A stretch of DNA of 9,709 bases from Thermoplasmata archaeon (GTDB taxonomy: Archaea > Thermoplasmatota > Thermoplasmata > Thermoplasmatales > Aciduliprofundaceae): assembly GCA_021160945.1 (NCBI GenBank), contig JAGHBQ010000173.1, positions 1 to 9,709 on the forward strand. Direction: 5' to 3'. The notes under the pieces were generated by a model. The model was not told where the DNA came from. It searched no databases and saw nothing but the letters and a program-made list of their open reading frames with translations. Both the position numbers and the translations under genes were made by a program. Numbering within the stretch: position 1 is the first letter of the stretch; each line of letters opens with the position of its first letter. Of the stretch, positions 5,929 to 9,709 are shown in pieces.

Positions 5929-6676
5929 GCAGGTATGGGTAATCACCAAAACCATGTTTAAAGCGTGGATTCGCTATCCAGAGAACACAATGGGCACGCT
6001 TATTTACCTTGGAATAGTGGGTGTGTTTGCCTATGTTCTCATGCTCAGCAATCTTCTCACTATTGATGCCGTACCCTATTACATAGTGGGTCTAACAATC
6101 TTTGCCTTCATAGGACAGAGCAACAGTGTTTACATCAACTTCAGCGTATGGAGAGAGGAGCTTCTCGCAAAGCCTGTAAAACCTGACATATTTCTACTCA
6201 GCGTATATTTTGGAGGTTTGCTCACTAGCGCTTTACCCATGCTGCTTCTGTTCTTTCTCTCCATTCCCTTCTACTGGGAGAGTCTACATATGGCTCCGTT
6301 TCTTCTCCTGATTTCCCTGTTTCTTGGAATTCTCAGCTCTCTGGGAATGTGCTATCTCTTTGCCTCCCTGGGATTGAGATTTCGTCCTGAAGGGTACATT
6401 GTTACGAGTCTCACATTCGTATTCACATTCCTCTGCGGAATACTTGTGCCCGTTTATCTTCTCCCCAGACCTATGGTGTACGTATCCTATATCATTCCCT
6501 ACACCTGGAGTATAGACCTTTTTCGCCACTCCATTCTCTCCACACCCACTATATCGCCTCTTAATCAGGAGCTTCTCATCCTTGTGGTTTCCACCGCTGT
6601 TTATCTATTTCTCGGAAAGCTGTTTCTGATGAGAACTTTAAAAGCGATACGGGTGAAGAAGGTGATAATCAAATGA
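5915..6676 (+). CDS. ABC-2 type transporter permease
   Basis: A 253-residue membrane protein with about six hydrophobic segments (roughly residues 25-45, 52-72, 92-118, 127-152, 162-183, 218-238) and a basic C-terminus, the size and topology of a single ABC-2 permease subunit. The cytoplasmic loop WREELLAKPVKPDIFLLS (79-96) matches the 'E..L.t.PV.p..' loop of this family, and the 'GILVPVYLLPRP' stretch (175-186) is the usual re-entrant segment after TM5. It presumably forms a homodimer with the ATPase encoded directly downstream (4-nt overlap) and acts in the cytoplasmic membrane. In this operon it most likely exports the modified peptide or gives immunity; direction and cargo are inferred from context. 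The ATG at 5915 lies behind GGGGGT (5904-5909). Confidence 0.85.
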   Translation: MRMHKQVWVITKTMFKAWIRYPENTMGTLIYLGIVGVFAYVLMLSNLLTIDAVPYYIVGLTIFAFIGQSNSVYINFSVWREELLAKPVKPDIFLLSVYFGGLLTSALPMLLLFFLSIPFYWESLHMAPFLLLISLFLGILSSLGMCYLFASLGLRFRPEGYIVTSLTFVFTFLCGILVPVYLLPRPMVYVSYIIPYTWSIDLFRHSILSTPTISPLNQELLILVVSTAVYLFLGKLFLMRTLKAIRVKKVIIK

Positions 6677-7512
6677 TAGAGTTTGAAAATGTTCACATCG
6701 CTTACGGGAAGAACCGGGTAATCAGGGGTATATCCTTTCGTGTGGAGAAGGGAGAGATATTCGGAATAATAGGTCCTAACGGTGCGGGTAAGACCACGCT
6801 TCTGAGGGCACTGGTGGGCATGATAGTACCGGACAGAGGCAGAGTGCTGCTGAGGGGAAAAGAGGTCCATAAAACGAGAGCCGAAGAGAGAAAAATTGCA
6901 TATCTCTTCGAAGTCGCCAGAAGCGGCAGTTTTCTGCGTCTCACTCCAGAGGAGGATTTAGAATTCTACGCTGCACTTTACAATGTGGATGTGGGCAGGG
7001 AGAGAATAAGGGAGGTTCTGAAACTTGTCAAGCTATATAATGAACGAAAGAAGAAGCTCTACACCTTCAGTCGCGGTATGTGGCAGAAACTCTACCTTGC
7101 AAGGGTCATACTGCCCGATTTCCCTGTGATAGTGCTGGACGAACCCTGGCTGGGTCTTGATGTTGCCGCACAAAAGGAGACAGTGAATATGCTGCATCGC
7201 TTTAGGGATATGGGAAAAACGATAATTCTCTCTGCCCATGAGATGCCGCTGATAGAGCGCTCATGCACGAGAATAATGCTCCTGAAAGAAGGGAAAAAGG
7301 TGATTGAAGGCTCGCCCAAGACTCTTTTTAACTCCGTGGGTTGGAGATATAGGGTGAGTATAAAGGGTAACCAAAAGGAAAAGGTTGTATATGTGAACGA
7401 TTTGAGGGAAATTATACAATATCTGCAAAACTCAGAAATTTACAAGATGGATATAGAACAAATTTCCCTTGAGGATGTATATCTTCACCTGGTGGGTGAG
7501 AGGAATGATTGA
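6673..7512 (+). CDS. ABC transporter ATP-binding protein (ABC-2 partner)
   Basis: A 279-residue ABC ATPase. Walker A is GPNGAGKT (34-41), the signature is FSRGM (132-136, the variant common in ABC-2 systems instead of LSGGQ), Walker B is VIVLDEP (152-158), the D-loop is LGLD (160-163) and the switch His is 189. The Q-loop position appears to hold Glu80 (IAYLFE, 75-80) rather than Gln, which is unusual. A C-terminal extension (about 215-279), ending in ISLEDVYLHLVGE, is typical of exporter ATPases of the drug/antibiotic type. It pairs with the permease gene just upstream: its ATG overlaps that stop codon (ATGA) and has GGTGAT 6 nt upstream. It energises export at the cytoplasmic face. Confidence 0.9.
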   Translation: MIEFENVHIAYGKNRVIRGISFRVEKGEIFGIIGPNGAGKTTLLRALVGMIVPDRGRVLLRGKEVHKTRAEERKIAYLFEVARSGSFLRLTPEEDLEFYAALYNVDVGRERIREVLKLVKLYNERKKKLYTFSRGMWQKLYLARVILPDFPVIVLDEPWLGLDVAAQKETVNMLHRFRDMGKTIILSAHEMPLIERSCTRIMLLKEGKKVIEGSPKTLFNSVGWRYRVSIKGNQKEKVVYVNDLREIIQYLQNSEIYKMDIEQISLEDVYLHLVGERND

Positions 7513-8173
7513 GGTGAAAAACGTCACAAAATATTACGAAATAGGGAAGGTACACGCACTGCGCGATCTCAGTTTGAAATTTGAGGATGGAAAATTCTAT
7601 GTGGTTGCGGGAGCCTCCGGAAGTGGGAAAACCACACTCATAAACCTTCTGGCAGGTATAGACCTCCCAAGCAAGGGAAGCGTGATAGTTGATGGAAAAA
7701 ATATGGCCAGAATGAAGGAGAAGGAACGCCGCAGTTTCAGACTTGAGAATATGGGCTTCGTGTTCCAGTTCTTTTATCTTGTGCCATATCTCACAGGCAA
7801 GGAGAATGTGATGCTCCCCATGCGCTATTCTAGAAAGATTGCAGAGCCCGAAAAGAGGGCCATGCATCTTCTTAGGCTCGTTAACGGAGAGCATCTTGCA
7901 GATAAAAAGCCCATACACATGAGTGGAGGCGAGATGCAGAGAATTGCAATTGCAAGAGCGCTGGCGAATGATCCGAAATATCTGCTGGCGGATGAGCCCA
8001 CGGCGAATCTTGACTGGAAAAATAAGGAAAGGATATGGAAAATTCTCAAGAAGGTAAACGAAGAGGGAACCACAGTGATTGTGGCAACCCATGAACGCGA
8101 ATTTTTCCATTTTGGGGATGAGTTGATAAATCTGAGGGATGGGATGCTCTATGCTCCTGAAGACTCTCACTAA
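7505..8173 (+). CDS. LolD/MacB-type ABC ATP-binding protein
   Basis: A 222-residue ABC ATPase of the MacB/LolD/FtsE class. Walker A is GASGSGKT (36-43), the Q-loop is FVFQFFYLVPYLT (85-97, Gln88), the signature is MSGGEMQRIAIARAL (139-153), Walker B is YLLADEPTANLD (159-170) and the switch His is 196. All catalytic residues look intact. The short tyrosine-rich segment after the Q-loop and the length of about 220 fit the class that works with FtsX-type permeases, and such a permease follows with a 23-nt overlap. The ATG at 7505 is preceded by GGTGAG (7495-7500) and overlaps the upstream ATPase gene by 8 nt. In this operon it drives a second, mechanically different ABC module, perhaps for self-protection or release of the peptide. 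Confidence 0.92.
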   Translation: MIEVKNVTKYYEIGKVHALRDLSLKFEDGKFYVVAGASGSGKTTLINLLAGIDLPSKGSVIVDGKNMARMKEKERRSFRLENMGFVFQFFYLVPYLTGKENVMLPMRYSRKIAEPEKRAMHLLRLVNGEHLADKKPIHMSGGEMQRIAIARALANDPKYLLADEPTANLDWKNKERIWKILKKVNEEGTTVIVATHEREFFHFGDELINLRDGMLYAPEDSH

Positions 8174-9709
8174 AAAAATAAGAGCGGAGAAAAGAGGTTT
8201 AGCTATCTTTCTTGTTTTTCTTCTTCTCTCTATTGCATTTAATTTTTCTCTCTCCATTATCGGCTCTGCAGTACAGATAGTTGATAGTCTATCCTCAGCA
8301 GGGGACACTCAAATAGTGGCTGAAAATGCATCTCTTGAAGAAATAGAGAAATACGGTGAGGTGGTTGACTATGCTTACTATGATACGGCAAAGATGCAAG
8401 TAAAGGGAAAGAGCATCACAGTGTTTGTAGGCTATGGTGAGTTTAAAACTTTGGATGTGAAATCTCCGGGTCCAGACGAAGCTGTGGTCTTGGGAATGAA
8501 CATTCCTGTGGGTGAAAAAGTAGAAATAAATGGCAAGACATATACTGTGAGTAAATCCCTCTACTATCCCTCTACTTACCCTTTTGTACTCATAGAATAC
8601 AGGGGAAAGACCCTTTTTGTTCTTATGAAAGCGAGAGATTTTGATGCACTATCAAACTATCTTGTGACTCGTACAAAAGTTCTCCAGTTTAACACCTGGA
8701 AAGATGGAGAACCGCCATGGGAAGAAGAAATAGAGGAAATGAAGAACTTCTCGCTTTCCTTATTCGGGCTGGTTCTAGGGCCAACACTTCTAATAATTCT
8801 CCTTCTTTCAATCACGCACATTCTCGGAGAACTTAGAGGTGTAGGGATTATGAAAGCCATAGGCATGCCAGAATCTTTTATCACATACCTTTTCACCGGA
8901 GATTATCTTATTTTTGGATCCCTCGGATATCCAGTGGGTATATTCATAGGGATAACCCTAGGTGCATATTACAATGATGTCTTTGTGAGCCTACCATTTT
9001 CTTTAAATACACATTTTCTTGGGATATACAACCTGATTGTTTATATTGCTTTTATTATTTTCACTCTCTTGCCACTTCTGTATGTTAAGAGAGTGCGTGT
9101 AGTTAATGCCCTACGAGGCGGTTTTGCTAAAATATCTCGTTTGAAATATGGGATAGTATTTGCACTTCTTTTCTTTGGCATCCTCACACCCTTCACGGTG
9201 TCACAAAATTTTATGGAAGTAGAGATAGATGTGCCTTTTGAGGTGATGATTGGGGGAGATGTATCCTCAATAAACATTGGTGAGAAGGCAGGTACACTTT
9301 GGGGAGTTAAGGTTGAGAATCTCTATACGCAGGCATATTTTCTTGGATATAATAGTTCATTCAAATCCACAGTGATTCAAGGTAGATGGTTTTCTTCACC
9401 GGAGGAAGTTGTGGTAGGGTATGGTATAGCGAAAAAATGCCATTTTAGCGTGGGAGACACTATCAAAATAAATCTCGTCGGAGAGTGGGAGAACTATCGC
9501 GTGGTGGGGATCTCCAGCTGTCCAATGAACGATTATCAGGCGTTATATCTCCCCAAGGTCAATTACGTCCCTGACAGTATCGTATTTTTAAATAGATACG
9601 ATGAAGACACGCTCGAAATTCTTGAAAAGGAAGGGTATGAGATATATACTAAAGAGGACATTGTGGAGCAATATTATTCCTTAATAAGTACCCTCAATAC
9701 CCTTTTGAT
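8151..9709 (+). CDS. FtsX/MacB-type ABC permease (3' end outside window)
   Basis: An open frame of 519 codons runs to the window edge without a stop. TM1 is at about residues 18-40, followed by an extracytoplasmic MacB-PCD-like domain (about 41-198). An FtsX core follows with TM2-TM4 at about 203-225, 252-274 and 292-311 and the typical cytoplasmic loop GELRGVGIMKAIGMP (226-240). After VVNALRGG (317-324) comes TM5 (332-351) and a second extracytoplasmic domain with VVGYGIAKKCHFSVGDTIKI (421-440) and VVGIS (451-455), features of the repeated domain. The layout predicts a protein with two FtsX halves, probably 750 or more residues, with the second half beyond 9709. It overlaps the LolD-type ATPase gene, its partner, by 23 nt. 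ATG at 8151; an upstream GAGGG (8134-8138) is a somewhat distant ribosome binding site. Cargo unknown; by context the peptide product. Confidence 0.88.
   Translation, partial: MLLKTLTKKIRAEKRGLAIFLVFLLLSIAFNFSLSIIGSAVQIVDSLSSAGDTQIVAENASLEEIEKYGEVVDYAYYDTAKMQVKGKSITVFVGYGEFKTLDVKSPGPDEAVVLGMNIPVGEKVEINGKTYTVSKSLYYPSTYPFVLIEYRGKTLFVLMKARDFDALSNYLVTRTKVLQFNTWKDGEPPWEEEIEEMKNFSLSLFGLVLGPTLLIILLLSITHILGELRGVGIMKAIGMPESFITYLFTGDYLIFGSLGYPVGIFIGITLGAYYNDVFVSLPFSLNTHFLGIYNLIVYIAFIIFTLLPLLYVKRVRVVNALRGGFAKISRLKYGIVFALLFFGILTPFTVSQNFMEVEIDVPFEVMIGGDVSSINIGEKAGTLWGVKVENLYTQAYFLGYNSSFKSTVIQGRWFSSPEEVVVGYGIAKKCHFSVGDTIKINLVGEWENYRVVGISSCPMNDYQALYLPKVNYVPDSIVFLNRYDEDTLEILEKEGYEIYTKEDIVEQYYSLISTLNTLL

Noticed and set aside
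7469..7504. Upstream extension of the LolD-type ATPase to a GTG at 7469
   Set aside because: The extra residues precede the family's usual start (MIEVKNVTKYY), and the ATG at 7505 has a GGTGAG site directly before it.
7412..8308. A long open frame on the minus strand (about 298 codons) opposite the LolD-type ATPase gene
   Set aside because: It lies antisense to a gene with all ABC motifs intact, its translation is rich in Cys/His/Leu without domain patterns, and it has no start signals. It is a by-product of codon usage on the other strand.
1..9709. CRISPR array, insertion sequence, tRNA or rRNA
   Set aside because: No regularly spaced repeats, transposase motifs, terminal inverted repeats or tRNA-like cloverleaf patterns were seen on either strand.

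Overview
The window looks like chromosomal DNA from an archaeon. Genes are preceded by A/T-rich TATA-type promoter boxes, with purine-rich BRE-like stretches upstream of several, and at least two genes (141 and the minus-strand gene starting at 1643) have the TATA box about 26 nt before the start codon, so their transcripts are probably leaderless. Other starts carry GGAGG or GGTGA-type ribosome binding sites. KaiC/RecA-like ATPases, AGA/AGG-rich arginine codons and moderate G+C fit a euryarchaeon, perhaps a thermophilic Thermoplasmatota relative such as Aciduliprofundum. That placement is a guess from style and gene content, not a match I could test.

Left part (1-3002): a short MazG-type nucleotide pyrophosphohydrolase (141-398, +) converges on a two-gene minus-strand unit (1643 to 373). 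That unit encodes a KaiC-like ATPase with an intact Walker A but apparently without the usual catalytic glutamate pair, and a P-loop-less relative joined to it by a 4-nt overlap. Next come a small three-helix membrane protein (1845-2210) and a GNAT acetyltransferase with a TTG start (2232-3002), probably one transcript.

Right part (3003-9709) is the point of interest. A promoter region crowded with inverted repeats (3053-3162) leads into a 31-residue peptide gene (3224-3319) ending in PAPTSPAGAVICCFCTK. After a gap of about 100 nt holding a T-rich terminator-like tract come seven genes that all overlap one another: a radical SAM/SPASM enzyme, a PqqD-like peptide-binding (RRE) protein, an ASKHA-fold ATPase-like protein resembling the MfnF/hydantoinase group, an ABC-2 permease, its ATPase, a LolD/MacB-type ATPase, and an FtsX-type permease that runs off the window end.

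Together they look like a complete archaeal RiPP (ribosomally made, modified peptide) locus. The peptide is the substrate, the RRE protein would deliver it by its leader, the radical SAM enzyme would modify the Cys/Thr/Ser-rich tail, the ASKHA protein may do a second ATP-linked step or have lost catalysis, and the two ABC modules would export the product or protect the cell. No dedicated leader peptidase is visible. The ASKHA-like protein in such an operon is, to my knowledge, not a described arrangement.
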